DNA of 64,000 nucleotides from Bacillus mojavensis RO-H-1 = KCTC 3706 (GCF_000245335.1 NZ_JH600279.1:186001-250000); one strand, 5' to 3'. Numbered from the stretch's first letter, positions 55,474-64,000 are shown. Notes: generated by a model not told the origin, from the letters alone. Translations and numbers: made by a program.

Positions 55474-56650
55474 TGACTGTAACCTGCTTTCCTTCCTTGA
55501 CCGCGGGATCAGGATAGATCACATAATCTTCCGGTGTCAGGCCGCTTTTGATTTCGACCATGTCACTTTCGTCTGTTTCCCCGATTTCAACAGGCTGTTT
55601 AACCGCCTTCTGATCCTCATCCGTCTTCCAAACATACGGTTCGCCATCGTCCTGGATAATCATGTCGGAAGGCAGCTTAATGGTATTCGCATCAGCTTCG
55701 TCACTAATGACTTCAATGTTGACATGATAGCCGACTTCAAGGCCCTTATGGCTGTCCAATAAAACAGTGAAAGGATAGTTAGAAGATTGGGGATTCATTT
55801 CCTCTTCAGCATAACTTTCTGACGCTTCCCCCTCACCTGTTCCAGCAGGAAGCTTGCCGATTGAAGTAATTTTGCCTTTCCACTCGCCTTCACTGCCTGT
55901 TTTCAGCGTAACTCTGACCTTGCTGCCTTTTTTAATCGTGTCCATTAACAGCTCGTTGATTTGGCTTTTTACAAGGTATTTGCCCGTTGAAACGATTTGG
56001 ATATACGGTCCTGCTGCCTGATCACCAGTGGCGCCGTCCGCAATATCCTGATTGACGCTTTGAACAATACCGTCATGCTTGCTTGTGATCACATTTGAAC
56101 CTTTGTTTTTCGATTGTGCAGCCAGTTCTTTTTGGTGCTGCTTCAGTTCAAGCTGGCTTGTCTTTAAATCAAAATTGGCCTGGTCAAGTTCGTCTTGAAG
56201 CTGTGCTTTCTCGTCTTTTCCGGCTGTTTTCAGCTTCTTCTCTGTTTCTGCTATTGATTTTTGCAAGCGGCTGATTTGAAGGTTTGTCATTTCAATTTGT
56301 AAATTGCTTTGCTCAATTTCGTCAGAATGATCCTCGCCCTCGTACTCAAAAAGCTTATCGCCTTTTTTGACCTTATCGCCTTCTTTGACGTACGTTTTTT
56401 TAATGCTTCCTTTCTCTGAATCTATGTATACTTTTTGCTGTTTCTCTGGTTCAACTTTTCCTGAAAACGATTGGGCTGATTCAGATTCACCGCCCATATA
56501 CACCGCGACTGATTCAGCATAAGGCTCCGATGAGACGGCAACTTGATTCATGTGAGTAAAAAAGTAAAAACCGCCGGCGCCGATCCCCGCCAGTACGAGC
56601 ACACCGGCACATATCGAACCGGCAATAAGCCATTTTTTCTTCTTGGACAC
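55457..56650 (-). CDS. yvrP: membrane-fusion (HlyD-like) adaptor YvrP
   Basis: A 397-residue adaptor: N-terminal membrane anchor (LIAGSICAGVLVLAGIGAGGFYFF), lipoyl-like halves (KVEPEKQQKVYIDSEKGSIKK and SKHDGIVQSVNQD), a coiled coil in between (about residues 110-195), and beta-barrel C-terminal domains. It bridges the exporter to the cell surface. First gene of yvrP-yvrO-yvrN. Substrate unknown, most likely a peptide or antibiotic. Confidence 0.9.
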   Translation of the reverse strand: MSKKKKWLIAGSICAGVLVLAGIGAGGFYFFTHMNQVAVSSEPYAESVAVYMGGESESAQSFSGKVEPEKQQKVYIDSEKGSIKKTYVKEGDKVKKGDKLFEYEGEDHSDEIEQSNLQIEMTNLQISRLQKSIAETEKKLKTAGKDEKAQLQDELDQANFDLKTSQLELKQHQKELAAQSKNKGSNVITSKHDGIVQSVNQDIADGATGDQAAGPYIQIVSTGKYLVKSQINELLMDTIKKGSKVRVTLKTGSEGEWKGKITSIGKLPAGTGEGEASESYAEEEMNPQSSNYPFTVLLDSHKGLEVGYHVNIEVISDEADANTIKLPSDMIIQDDGEPYVWKTDEDQKAVKQPVEIGETDESDMVEIKSGLTPEDYVIYPDPAVKEGKQVTVNADTE

Positions 56651-56787
56651 AATGATCTCCTCTTTCTGTAATCTTCGTAATATTTTCGAAACATTCTAAC
56701 CAATATTATCTATTAATTCAAATAGACTTTCAATCTTTTTCTTCAAAATACGGAATTTGTAAGTAAAATTACATTTTTGGGGTTGAA

Positions 56788-56823
56788 AATAAAAAATCCC
56801 GGCGTTATACCGGGATTTTTCTT
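56788..56823 (-). terminator. fhuBGC terminator
   Basis: Perfect stem AAAAATCCCGG/CCGGGATTTTT with a 6-7-base loop, ending at the fhuC stop region on the minus strand. Confidence 0.9.
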
Positions 56824-57631
56824 ACACAGAAACAAGCTGTTTTTCAGTTTTAATCAGGTCATAGGTTAAGCATACGGGTTTATTTGTACGAGGATCAGAG
56901 ACGATTTCAGCATCAATCTGGAATACCCGCTTCAAAATATCCGGCGTCATGACCTCCAGTGCGGTCCCTTCCTTGATGACCTTGCCTTTTTTGAGCGCAA
57001 TCATATAATGGGAAAAACGGGCCGCATGATTCAGATCATGAATGACCATTAAAATCGTCCGCCCCTGTTCCTTGTTCAGTCTGTCAAGCAGCTGCAGGAT
57101 TTCGAGCTGATGTGCGAGATCGAGATATGTTGTAGGCTCGTCAAGCAAAAGCAGCTCTGTCCCTTGTGCAAGCGCCATCGCAATCCACACGCGCTGACGC
57201 TGTCCGCCTGACAATGCCTCAATCGGACGCTCATGGTATTCCGCCATGCCGGTTTCTTCGAGTGCCCATTTGATGATGCGGCGATCTTCATCATTTAATC
57301 TGCCGAAGCCTGATTGATGGGGAAATCTGCCGTACGACACCAATTCGTACACCGTTAATCCGCTCGGAGCCTCAGGCGTCTGCGGCAGAATGGCCATATC
57401 CTTCGCAATGTCCTTCGTAGACATTTTATGAATCGCATTGCCGTTTAAGTAAACAGCACCTTGATGTGAGCGCATAATTCTGGACATCGTTTTTAATATC
57501 GTTGACTTCCCGCAGCCATTTGGCCCAATTAAGGTTGTTATTTTTCCTTTAGGAATGGATATATTTAAATCTTTTACAATCAGCCTGTCGCCATAACCGA
57601 TCCCAAGCTGTTCCGTTGATAATGAATTCAA
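56822..57631 (-). CDS. fhuC: ferrichrome ABC transporter ATPase FhuC
   Basis: A 269-residue siderophore ATPase starting at a TTG with GAGGAGGGG at 7-base spacing; the open frame to 57649 is longer. Motifs: [46 protein letters not shown]. It powers ferrichrome import via FhuBG; FhuD is encoded divergently. Paralogous to YusV. Confidence 0.94.
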   Translation of the reverse strand: MNSLSTEQLGIGYGDRLIVKDLNISIPKGKITTLIGPNGCGKSTILKTMSRIMRSHQGAVYLNGNAIHKMSTKDIAKDMAILPQTPEAPSGLTVYELVSYGRFPHQSGFGRLNDEDRRIIKWALEETGMAEYHERPIEALSGGQRQRVWIAMALAQGTELLLLDEPTTYLDLAHQLEILQLLDRLNKEQGRTILMVIHDLNHAARFSHYMIALKKGKVIKEGTALEVMTPDILKRVFQIDAEIVSDPRTNKPVCLTYDLIKTEKQLVSV

Positions 57632-57645
57632 GTTCGGTCCCCTCC

Positions 57646-58656
57646 TCAATTCGATTTCATCAATAAATAAACAAAGTAAGGCGCACCTAAAACGGAGATG
57701 ACAAGTCCGACCGGAATTTCTGATGGTGCCAATACATTTCTCGCCAGCGTATCAGCCAGCAGAAACAGAAACGCGCCGATAAAGGCGGAAACGGGTATAA
57801 GCGTCTGATGGCGGGGACCGGTAAGCCTTCTTGCCACATGCGGTGCGATTAATCCGAGGAACGCGATGCCTCCTGCAGCTGCCACACAGGATGCGGCAAG
57901 AGCGACCGCTGCCAGAAGGAGAATCCGTCTTTCCTTTTCAACAGCAGTGCCAAGGCCGGTCGCTAATTGGTCTCCCAGCTGTAAAATGTTCAGATAGCGT
58001 GCTTTATATAAAGTAAAAGGAAGCAAAATCACAAACCAGGGGAGTACCGCCCAGATCATGTTCCAATTGGCCCCCCATATCGAGCCTGATATCCAAACTG
58101 CAGCCTGCATAAAGTCATGCGGGTCCATTTTGAGCTGAAAAATCAGCAAAAGGGCATTAAATCCCGCATTCACACCGATGCCGACCAGGATCAGCCGAAT
58201 CGGAGTCACACCTTTTTTCCAAGCCAGGAGATAAATGAGAAACGCAGCGAGGAACGCGCCTGCCAGAGCACTGAACGGCAGCATAAACGTCCCTAAGAAG
58301 CCCAGATCTGATGCCGACCCTTGAAAAAAGTAAATAAAGAGCACAACAGCAAGCGAACCCCCCGCGTTAATCCCGAGAATACCCGGTTCAGCCAAATCAT
58401 TTTGAGACACGCTTTGCAAAATGGCTCCGGCAACAGCGATACCCGCCCCAACAAGCAACGACAAAACTATTCGCGGCAGCCTGAACTCAAATAAGACAAG
58501 CTCATCCCGCGCCGTCCCTTGCCCGAAAAAGACCTTGAGCGTTTGCAATGGAGCAATTTTTATGACACCCAGATTCAGACTGATAAAAAAGACAAGCATG
58601 ATCAGCAGTAAAGTCACCGCTATCACAACAAGAGGTTTTTTCGTTTTTGTTTTCAT
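57646..58656 (-). CDS. fhuG: ferrichrome ABC transporter permease FhuG
   Basis: A 336-residue FecCD-type permease with about nine helices: FRLPRIVLSLLVGAGIAVAGAILQSVSQNDLAEPGILGINAGGS and FLGLIAPHVARRLTGPRHQTLIP are the family segments. Forms the heterodimeric channel with FhuB. The start overlaps the fhuB stop by one base. Confidence 0.94.
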   Translation of the reverse strand: MKTKTKKPLVVIAVTLLLIMLVFFISLNLGVIKIAPLQTLKVFFGQGTARDELVLFEFRLPRIVLSLLVGAGIAVAGAILQSVSQNDLAEPGILGINAGGSLAVVLFIYFFQGSASDLGFLGTFMLPFSALAGAFLAAFLIYLLAWKKGVTPIRLILVGIGVNAGFNALLLIFQLKMDPHDFMQAAVWISGSIWGANWNMIWAVLPWFVILLPFTLYKARYLNILQLGDQLATGLGTAVEKERRILLLAAVALAASCVAAAGGIAFLGLIAPHVARRLTGPRHQTLIPVSAFIGAFLFLLADTLARNVLAPSEIPVGLVISVLGAPYFVYLLMKSN

Positions 58657-59705
58657 TACAGCCCTCTCCTTTCACGACGTGCCAAATAAAAGAAAAAGGG
58701 AACACCGATGAGAGAGGTCAGAGCGCCGACAGGCGTTTCAAACGGCGCGTTCACGAGTCTGGCCGCAATGTCAGCAAAAACAAGCAAAACAGCCCCAAGC
58801 ACCGCCGAGCAAGGAATGATCCACCGATAATCAACCCCTACCAAAAACCTTGTGATATGAGGAATGATCAGTCCAATAAATGCAATAGTGCCGGCAATGG
58901 AAACAGCAGCACCGGTCAACACCACAACGACAAGCATCCCAACCAGTTTTACCGCAGAGGTATACTGCCCAAGCCCCTTCGCCAGATCGTCACCAAGGCT
59001 TAATACTGTCACAGACCGGGCAATGATAAACGCAAGCGTTATACCGACAGCTCCTGCGATAACCAGCAGCTGTACGCCTGACCATTTCACACCCGCTACC
59101 CCGCCTGCGTACCAAAAGCTGACATCCTGTGCTACATCAAAACGGAGCGCAATTGCGGTTGAAATGCCCGTAAAGAAATAACTGACGGCCGTTCCGGCAA
59201 GAGCAAGCTTTACAGGCGTGAGACCGCCTCTGGAAAACATGCCGATGCCCAATACTGTCGATGCCCCCAGTCCCGCACCCGCAAAGGACCACAGCACAAG
59301 CCCGATGGCTGAAAGCCCTGGAAAAAAAGCAAACGCAATTGAAATGGCAAAAGCAGAGCCAGATGTTATCCCCATGATAGAAGGCTCCGCCAATGGGTTT
59401 CTTGTCATGCCCTGCATGATCGCCCCAGACACGGCTAACAATGCGCCGACAAGTGCGGCAGCAGCCGTTCTTGGCAGCCGAAGATCGTGTATAATTTGGT
59501 GTGAGGTTTCATTTGGCTGAAAATGAAAGATAGCGTCCCACACAGTTCGTAAATGGATATCCGCAGCACCGAGAGAAATGGACAGCATCGCGCCGAAGCA
59601 TAGTAAGCACAACCCCGCAACAAGCACAATGACCGCACCTAACGACCGGGATGTCCATTGAATTTCTTCATCTGATATCATCTGTTTATTTTTCATGTGA
59701 CTCAA
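58656..59705 (-). CDS. fhuB: ferrichrome ABC transporter permease FhuB
   Basis: A 349-residue FecCD-type permease: LRLPRTAAAALVGALLAVSGAIMQGMTRNPLAEPSIMGITSGSA and FIGLIIPHITRFLVGVDYRWIIP. Starts at a TTG with AAAGGAAG upstream, followed by an in-frame ATG three codons later. First gene of fhuBGC, directly downstream of a perfect Fur box. Confidence 0.92.
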   Translation of the reverse strand: MSHMKNKQMISDEEIQWTSRSLGAVIVLVAGLCLLCFGAMLSISLGAADIHLRTVWDAIFHFQPNETSHQIIHDLRLPRTAAAALVGALLAVSGAIMQGMTRNPLAEPSIMGITSGSAFAISIAFAFFPGLSAIGLVLWSFAGAGLGASTVLGIGMFSRGGLTPVKLALAGTAVSYFFTGISTAIALRFDVAQDVSFWYAGGVAGVKWSGVQLLVIAGAVGITLAFIIARSVTVLSLGDDLAKGLGQYTSAVKLVGMLVVVVLTGAAVSIAGTIAFIGLIIPHITRFLVGVDYRWIIPCSAVLGAVLLVFADIAARLVNAPFETPVGALTSLIGVPFFFYLARRERRGL

Positions 59706-59727
59706 CAGCCGTACTTCCTTTCGATAA

Positions 59728-59742
59728 TGATAATGATTATCA
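59728..59742. promoter_or_regulatory. Fur box upstream of fhuBGC
   Basis: TGATAAT-G-ATTATCA, a perfect 7-1-7 match to the Fur core, in the region between divergent fhuB and fhuD, about 25 bases before the fhuB start. Confidence 0.95.
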
Positions 59743-59847
59743 ATTGCTGTTTCAGTATATCACTTTTTTCCGCTGATTTAATAGAGCGTTTTGATAAAAA
59801 TGAGAATATAAATGCAAAAATATCGTGTCAACTGGCACTTGTGATGG

Positions 59848-59881
59848 TATAATCACAGATGATAATGATTCTCTTTATCAT
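59848..59881. promoter_or_regulatory. fhuD promoter with Fur-like box
   Basis: A TATAAT -10 element at 59848-59853 is followed by TGATAATGATTCTCTTTATCA at 59860-59880, with one good Fur half and a second half displaced. It lies just before fhuD and fits iron repression. Confidence 0.8.
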
Positions 59882-59908
59882 CTATTTTTTTGAAAGAAGG
59901 TATGAGAT

Positions 59909-60856
59909 ATGACCCATACATACAAGAAGCTTGGAGCCGCTTTTTTTGCTCTTTTATTGATTGCAGCGCTGGCAGCCTGCGGAAATAATTCAGAAAGCAA
60001 AGGCTCTTCCTCTGATTCAAAAGACCAAGAAACCGTTACATACAAGGCTGAAAACGGAAATGTGAAAATTCCTAAACATCCTAAACGGGTGGTTGTCATG
60101 GCTGACGGCTACTACGGAGACTTCAAAACACTGGGCATCAACGTCGTCGGTGCACCTGAAAATGTATTTAAAAACCCTTACTACAAAGGTAAAACCGACG
60201 GAGTCACAAATATCGGAGACGGCACTTCTGTTGAAAAAGTGATTGATTTAAAGCCTGACCTGATCATCGTTTGGACAACACAAGGCGCCGATATTAAAAA
60301 GCTCGAAAAAATCGCACCAACTGTTGCGGTGAAATACGATAAGCTCGACAACATTGAACAGCTGAAAGAATTTGCAAAAATGACAGGAACGGAAGATAAA
60401 GCGGAGGAGTGGCTTGCCGAATGGGACAAAAAAGTAGCGGCAGCCAAAACAAAAATTCAAAAAGTCATCGGTGACAAAACAGTTTCCATTATGCAAACAA
60501 ACGGCAAGGACATTTATGTATTCGGTAAAGATTTCGGAAGAGGCGGAAGCATCGTCTACAAAGATCTTGGTTTACAGGCCACAAAGCTGACAAAGGAAAA
60601 AGCCATTGACCAAGGCCCAGGATATACCAGCATTTCTTTAGAAAAGCTCCCTGACTTCGCCGGAGATTACATTTTCGCGGGTCCATGGCAATCAGGCGGA
60701 GATGACGGCGGCGTATTTGACAGTTCCATTTGGAAAAACCTCGATGCTGTCAAAAATGATCATGTCTATAAAATTGACCCAATCGGCTTCTATTTCACAG
60801 ACCCAATCTCACTAGAAGGACAGCTGAAATTTATCACCGAAAGCTTAACAAAATAA
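59909..60856 (+). CDS. fhuD: ferrichrome-binding lipoprotein FhuD
   Basis: A 315-residue siderophore-binding lipoprotein: signal ending in lipobox LAAC (LLLIAALAACGNNSES, Cys near residue 24), Ser-rich linker, then class III binding protein fold with KHPKRVVVMADGYYGDFKTLGIN and KVIDLKPDLIIVW. It binds ferrichrome outside the membrane and delivers it to FhuBG. GAAGG eight bases before the ATG. Confidence 0.95.
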   Translation: MTHTYKKLGAAFFALLLIAALAACGNNSESKGSSSDSKDQETVTYKAENGNVKIPKHPKRVVVMADGYYGDFKTLGINVVGAPENVFKNPYYKGKTDGVTNIGDGTSVEKVIDLKPDLIIVWTTQGADIKKLEKIAPTVAVKYDKLDNIEQLKEFAKMTGTEDKAEEWLAEWDKKVAAAKTKIQKVIGDKTVSIMQTNGKDIYVFGKDFGRGGSIVYKDLGLQATKLTKEKAIDQGPGYTSISLEKLPDFAGDYIFAGPWQSGGDDGGVFDSSIWKNLDAVKNDHVYKIDPIGFYFTDPISLEGQLKFITESLTK

Positions 60857-60892
60857 ACAAAGAGCCGCACTGATCTGCGGCTCTTTTCTATT
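60857..60892 (+). terminator. fhuD terminator
   Basis: Perfect stem AGAGCCGC-ACTGATCT-GCGGCTCT followed by TTTCTATTTT, immediately after fhuD. Confidence 0.9.
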
Positions 60893-61013
60893 TTGCAAAG
60901 AAACCGACAAGCCGGAGCACCTCATACTGAACCACATCGCATATTTTCTTACTCCATTCATGCGAAGCGCGTTTCTGTCAGCTATTTTGTGTATGACATT
61001 CGTGGAGTAATAT

Positions 61014-61050
61014 AAAAAAGACACCTGACTGCATTGTCAGGTGTCTTTTT
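61014..61050 (-). terminator. yvsH terminator
   Basis: Perfect stem GACACCTGAC/GTCAGGTGTC with a 6-base loop and a run of T on the minus strand, directly after yvsH. Confidence 0.92.
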
Positions 61051-62460
61051 TTATGCTTGTTTTTCTTTCGAGAATTTCTTAATCACAAACGGATAAATCA
61101 CCAGACCGACAAAGAACAAACCGATGCCGAGAATAAATGTCGTTAAATCGGCAGTTCCTGTTACGATAACAAACAATGAGTAAACACATGCTAACAACGC
61201 GATCATTCCGTCTTTTACGCGGGAGCCTTTCAGCTGATCATACGTTTCGCCTTTTATAACAAGCTTTAGGCTGTAGATCGCAGACACTAAATACGGAATT
61301 AAATACGCAAGAGTCGCTGCTGTCGTTAAAAATGTAAATGCGTCACTTATTGTCCGGGAAATAACAGAGAATATGAAGACCTGTGACATCACATTTGTAA
61401 TGATCAGAGAAATAACCGGGCTTCCCTTTTTATTCGTTTTCGCAAAGACCGCCGGAAAATCGCCTGCTTTAGCAGCTTGGTATGGAACCTCAGAGCCAAG
61501 CAAAATCCAGCCGAGCATCGTTCCGAATAAGCAAAGAATCGCAAGTAGTGCCATGATCACGCTTCCTGCGTTTCCGACAATCGCATACAGCACATCAACG
61601 AACGGTTTTTCAGATCCGACAAGTTTATCGTGCGGCAGAACACCCATCGTGATCAATGTCACTATAATGTAGATGCTTAACGCGATCAACAACCCTGTGA
61701 TTGTTGCACGTTTGACATCACGCTGAGTACGCGCGCGTCCAGACAAGATCACTGCTGATTCAATTCCGACAAACGCCCATAGAGTAGAAATGGCGGCGTT
61801 GTGAACCTGTCCGCCGATGCCAATGGTTGTGCCATTTTCACCTTGAACCGGAAAATAAAAATGATCGAATAATGTCGTTTGAAACACAAACAATCCGGCA
61901 ATGATAAAGAAAACAAAACCTAATACTTTCGAAAACGTTGTGATAAAGTTTAATTTACTTGCACCGTTAATGCTTGCAACAAGAATCGTGTGCGTTCCCC
62001 AGAGCAAAATCGTACATACAGCAAACGTCAGCAATTGGCCGAGTGTCACCTCTTGGCTGCCGACAGCAAACAGTACACGTTTATCAACTAAGATCGGGAA
62101 AAACGAAGTTAAGTAACCGGCGAGACTTGTGATAATCGCCACGTTACTGATCCAGCTCGCCACCCAGTAGCCCCACACCATTGTGAATCCGGCAGCGTTC
62201 CCTTTCTTCGGATCAGAAAACAGCGCTCTCGCGTAACTTTGCGGCCCCGCTGTCAGCTCAGGCTTGCGAATGGACAAGTGCCCGAAGACAAGCGCAATCA
62301 TCAGCACGCCCGCACCTGTCAAAAGCCAGGCGGACGTGGCGCCAAGCGGACTTGCAATCGAAGCAAGCGAACTCGGCAGGGAGAAAATTCCCGATCCAAC
62401 CATATTTCCAACGACAAACGCCGTTAATAACCAAAAACCCCATTTTTTTGTCTGTTCCAT
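61051..62460 (-). CDS. yvsH: lysine-regulated amino-acid permease YvsH
   Basis: A 469-residue APC-superfamily transporter with about 12-13 helices, resembling basic amino-acid antiporters (ArcD/LysP type): GNMVGSGIFSLPSSLA in helix 1, ALWAFVGIESAVILSGRA in helix 6. The ATG at 62460 follows GGAGGTACTGG; the open frame continues to 62631 but runs into the riboswitch and is not coding there. The L-box leader makes lysine import the likely role. Confidence 0.92.
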   Translation of the reverse strand: MEQTKKWGFWLLTAFVVGNMVGSGIFSLPSSLASIASPLGATSAWLLTGAGVLMIALVFGHLSIRKPELTAGPQSYARALFSDPKKGNAAGFTMVWGYWVASWISNVAIITSLAGYLTSFFPILVDKRVLFAVGSQEVTLGQLLTFAVCTILLWGTHTILVASINGASKLNFITTFSKVLGFVFFIIAGLFVFQTTLFDHFYFPVQGENGTTIGIGGQVHNAAISTLWAFVGIESAVILSGRARTQRDVKRATITGLLIALSIYIIVTLITMGVLPHDKLVGSEKPFVDVLYAIVGNAGSVIMALLAILCLFGTMLGWILLGSEVPYQAAKAGDFPAVFAKTNKKGSPVISLIITNVMSQVFIFSVISRTISDAFTFLTTAATLAYLIPYLVSAIYSLKLVIKGETYDQLKGSRVKDGMIALLACVYSLFVIVTGTADLTTFILGIGLFFVGLVIYPFVIKKFSKEKQA

Positions 62461-62504
62461 TCCAGTACCTCCAATGATTCTTTGTACGGACCAGAACCCG
62501 AGAT

Positions 62505-62780
62505 CATGTAAATACAAAAAAAGCCTGAACAAAAGTCCATGCTTAAAGAAACACACACCCTTGATCTCCGGATAGCCCTCCGCGAAAAAGCACGCGGCAG
62601 TCCTGCACTTATTCAGATACAGTCCCAGCATAGAGAAGGATCGGCTTTCTCCACACTTCGGCGCTGATGCCTTTTACACATGTTTAACAGCTCCTGTCAG
62701 CCTGGCATGTGTGACTCATCATCCGCGCAACCTCTACCTCACTGAGAAAGAGTGAGGATTTATTTATTCAGTTACTCCAG
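62505..62780 (-). ncRNA. lysine (L-box) riboswitch upstream of yvsH
   Basis: The minus strand shows the L-box landmarks in order: GTGAGGTAGAGGTTGCG at the 5' end, GATGAGT, GCCGAAGTG, CTGGGACTGTATCTGAATAAGTGCAGGACTG, and GGAGGGCTATC closing the core. A terminator stem AGCATGGAC-TTTT-GTTCAGGCT with a T run lies at 62515-62543. Lysine binding should end transcription before yvsH. Known for yvsH in B. subtilis. Confidence 0.93.
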
Positions 62781-62824
62781 AAGGTTATCAAAGAAAGAAT
62801 GATCTGTCAAAGGGAACAGATGGA

Positions 62825-62857
62825 AAATGCGGATAGAGCCAAGCCCTATCCGCATAC
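62825..62857 (-). terminator. sspJ terminator
   Basis: Perfect 9-bp stem TGCGGATAG/CTATCCGCA with a 9-base loop, followed by TTTTCC, just after sspJ on the minus strand. Confidence 0.85.
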
Positions 62858-62859
62858 GG

Positions 62860-63000
62860 TTAGCGATTATTTTTCTTTTTTTGCACAGCTTCTTGAAGCG
62901 GATCATCTTTAAGAGCTGAACCGGCATCCTCAAGAGCTCCTTGGATTACGTTTTTTTCTTTTTCAGATCGTTTCCCTTTATCTTTATTAAAGAAAGCCAT
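62860..63000 (-). CDS. sspJ: minor small acid-soluble spore protein SspJ
   Basis: A 46-residue protein (FFNKDKGKRSEKEKNV, ALEDAGSALKDDPLQEAVQ) that I recognise as SspJ: charged, Lys-rich and without cysteine. AAAAGAGGTG precedes the ATG. A spore-core protein made in the forespore. It has its own terminator. Confidence 0.9.
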   Translation of the reverse strand: MAFFNKDKGKRSEKEKNVIQGALEDAGSALKDDPLQEAVQKKKNNR

Positions 63001-63166
63001 TCGTATCACCTCTTTTAAAAAATAGGTACATCTTTAAGATGCCTTTTTCTCAGAAAATTATGCGGCTCATTTTTTTATCGGCCAAAGTTCTGTTGCTCAA
63101 ACATACATTCTCTTGATATATTTGTAATTCAGAGATTTTTGCAAAAGATAAAGGAGAAGCGGGGAA

Positions 63167-63650
63167 ATGACAGGAAAAACACACATCATGGGAGGCATCG
63201 CTTCTTGTACCGCAGCAGCTTATTATTATGGATTTGACCCAGTACTCATGGCGGCGTCCGGCGCGGTTGGCGCATTAATTCCCGACATCTGCCACACACA
63301 AAGTAAAATCGGAAGAAGATTTCCTATCTTATCGAAAATAGTAAGTTCCGTATTTGGCCATCGCACCTTTACACACAGCCTGCTGTTTCTGCTCATCATT
63401 GTTTTTTATCACAGCTACATATATTCGGGATAAAAACATATCAGCAGGGCTGATGATCGGAATGGCAAGCCACTTGGTTCTGGATGCCTGGACAGTGAAT
63501 GGCATCAAATTGTTATTCCCTTCAACCATTCGCATACGGCTGCCGCTGTATATGAAGACAGGCAGTTTTTCCGAACAGCTTGTGTTGGCCGGTCTGACAA
63601 TAGCATCATGCTATTATTTTTATATGCTGTTCCATGGGCGCATGTTTTAA
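63167..63650 (+). pseudogene. yvsG: yvsG, membrane metal-dependent hydrolase-like (YdjM family), frameshifted
   Basis: The N-terminal frame from 63167 (MTGKTHIMGGIASC) includes the metal-type motif GALIPDICHTQSK and GHRTFTHSLLF, then terminates at 63433 after shifting in a run of six T. The other frame carries on from about 63396 with FFITATYIRDKNISAG, MASHLVLDAW and an intact C-terminus to 63650. One T fewer (or two more) restores about 160 residues, the length I expect. Such proteins resemble YdjM/LexA-regulated membrane hydrolases with HxxxH and DxxH sites. Either a mutation or an error. GAGAAGCGGGG is upstream. Confidence 0.88.
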
Positions 63651-63751
63651 ACCGAGTGCTGAAGCTTGTCTAAGAAGACTGTTTTTAGTAGGTTTTACAT
63701 AAGAAGCATCTCATGGCAGATGTTCAAGAAAACGTGAGGAGTTATAAATTG

Positions 63752-64000
63752 ATGAAAGGAACCTTTTTTCACAATCAGCGTTTTTTAAGTTTATCCATCT
63801 TATTCATGTGGATCAAAACTTATGTGATCTATAAACTGGGCTTTGATTTGCAGACCGACTCTCTATTACAGGAGCTGATTCTGCTGATCAATCCGCTTAG
63901 CTTCATACTCCCTCTATTTGGAATTGGCCTGCTTTTACAGGGCAGCAAGCAGCGCATCTTTTTGCTGATTGCCAATTTGGTTCTGACTGCCATTTTGATC
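63752..64000 (+). CDS. ltaP: lipoteichoic acid primase-type sulfatase, N-terminal fragment
   Basis: The first 83 codons of a gene that leaves the window. Starts MKGTFFHNQRFLSLSILFMW, with hydrophobic stretches (LILLINPLSFILPLFGIGLLL, IFLLIANLVLTAILI) typical of the five-helix membrane domain of LtaS-type enzymes; I recognise it as YvgJ. The extracellular sulfatase domain is outside the window. GAGGAG is upstream, and an in-frame TTG lies immediately before the ATG. The primase adds the first glycerolphosphate to the glycolipid anchor. Confidence 0.82.
   Translation, partial: MKGTFFHNQRFLSLSILFMWIKTYVIYKLGFDLQTDSLLQELILLINPLSFILPLFGIGLLLQGSKQRIFLLIANLVLTAILI

Noticed and set aside
53565..56650. 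yvrPON as a new antibiotic-resistance or immunity system
   Set aside because: It is an ordinary MacB-type three-gene exporter, found in the same place in B. subtilis; nothing in the window links it to a toxin or peptide gene.
62461..62631. N-terminal extension of yvsH
   Set aside because: Overlaps the lysine riboswitch core and terminator; the internal ATG at 62460 has a strong Shine-Dalgarno site.

Overview
The window reads as one uninterrupted stretch of a Bacillus subtilis-group chromosome. Gene order matches what I know of B. subtilis 168 from sufS to ltaP (yvgJ). Many proteins appear to differ from remembered 168 sequences by scattered substitutions, so this may be another subspecies or a close sister species; that is judged from memory, not alignment. 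I saw no rRNA, tRNA, insertion sequence, prophage or CRISPR array. Genes are tightly packed, with strong Shine-Dalgarno sites, TTG/GTG starts and many perfect intrinsic terminators, as expected for a Firmicute.

Layout. 1-2.2 kb: start of the suf iron-sulfur operon (sufC-sufD-sufS...). 2.3-5.9 kb: a possible small gene, yurZ, and the metNPQ methionine importer behind a SAM riboswitch. 6-8.3 kb: yusD-yusG, gcvH, yusI. 8.4-13.8 kb: fadN-fadA-fadE beta-oxidation operon behind a perfect FadR box; fadN carries a one-base frameshift. 14-15.7 kb: sspG, fadM and two CotF-like coat genes. 15.8-20.2 kb: MarR/MFS pair yusOP, a tautomerase, an intact SDR gene divergent from the LysR regulator yusT. 20.2-25.5 kb: yusU, siderophore ATPase yusV with a Fur box, yusW, peptidase yusX, yusZ, and PerR-controlled mrgA. 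25.5-29.4 kb: htrB, the CssRS secretion-stress pair and spxO. 29.5-35.8 kb: yuxN, citG, a small unknown gene, and the gerA germinant-receptor operon. 35.8-40.5 kb: liaIHGFSR envelope-stress operon. 40.5-46.1 kb: yvqJ and a cobalamin operon (yvrCBA-yvqK) behind a B12 riboswitch. 46.2-50.5 kb: yvrD, yvrE and the YvrGH two-component system. 50.6-53.5 kb: the split sigma factor SigO-RsoA with yvrJ-oxdC-yvrL. 53.5-56.7 kb: MacB-type exporter yvrPON. 56.8-60.9 kb: ferrichrome uptake fhuBGC/fhuD with Fur boxes. 61-64 kb: yvsH behind a lysine riboswitch, sspJ, a frameshifted yvsG, and the start of ltaP.

Themes: metal and cofactor supply (suf, metNPQ, B12, Fur and PerR targets), envelope and secretion stress (CssRS, LiaRS, SigO, YvrGH), and spore functions (sspG, coat genes, gerA, sspJ). 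Three metabolite riboswitches (SAM, cobalamin, lysine) lie in the window, each with a visible terminator. The main oddities are two homopolymer frameshifts (fadN, yvsG), the PerR palindrome lying inside the yusZ reading frame, a transporter ATPase fused to a CbiZ-like domain, and an unlisted small reading frame with its own terminator upstream of sufC. I did not find a clearly undescribed multi-gene system.
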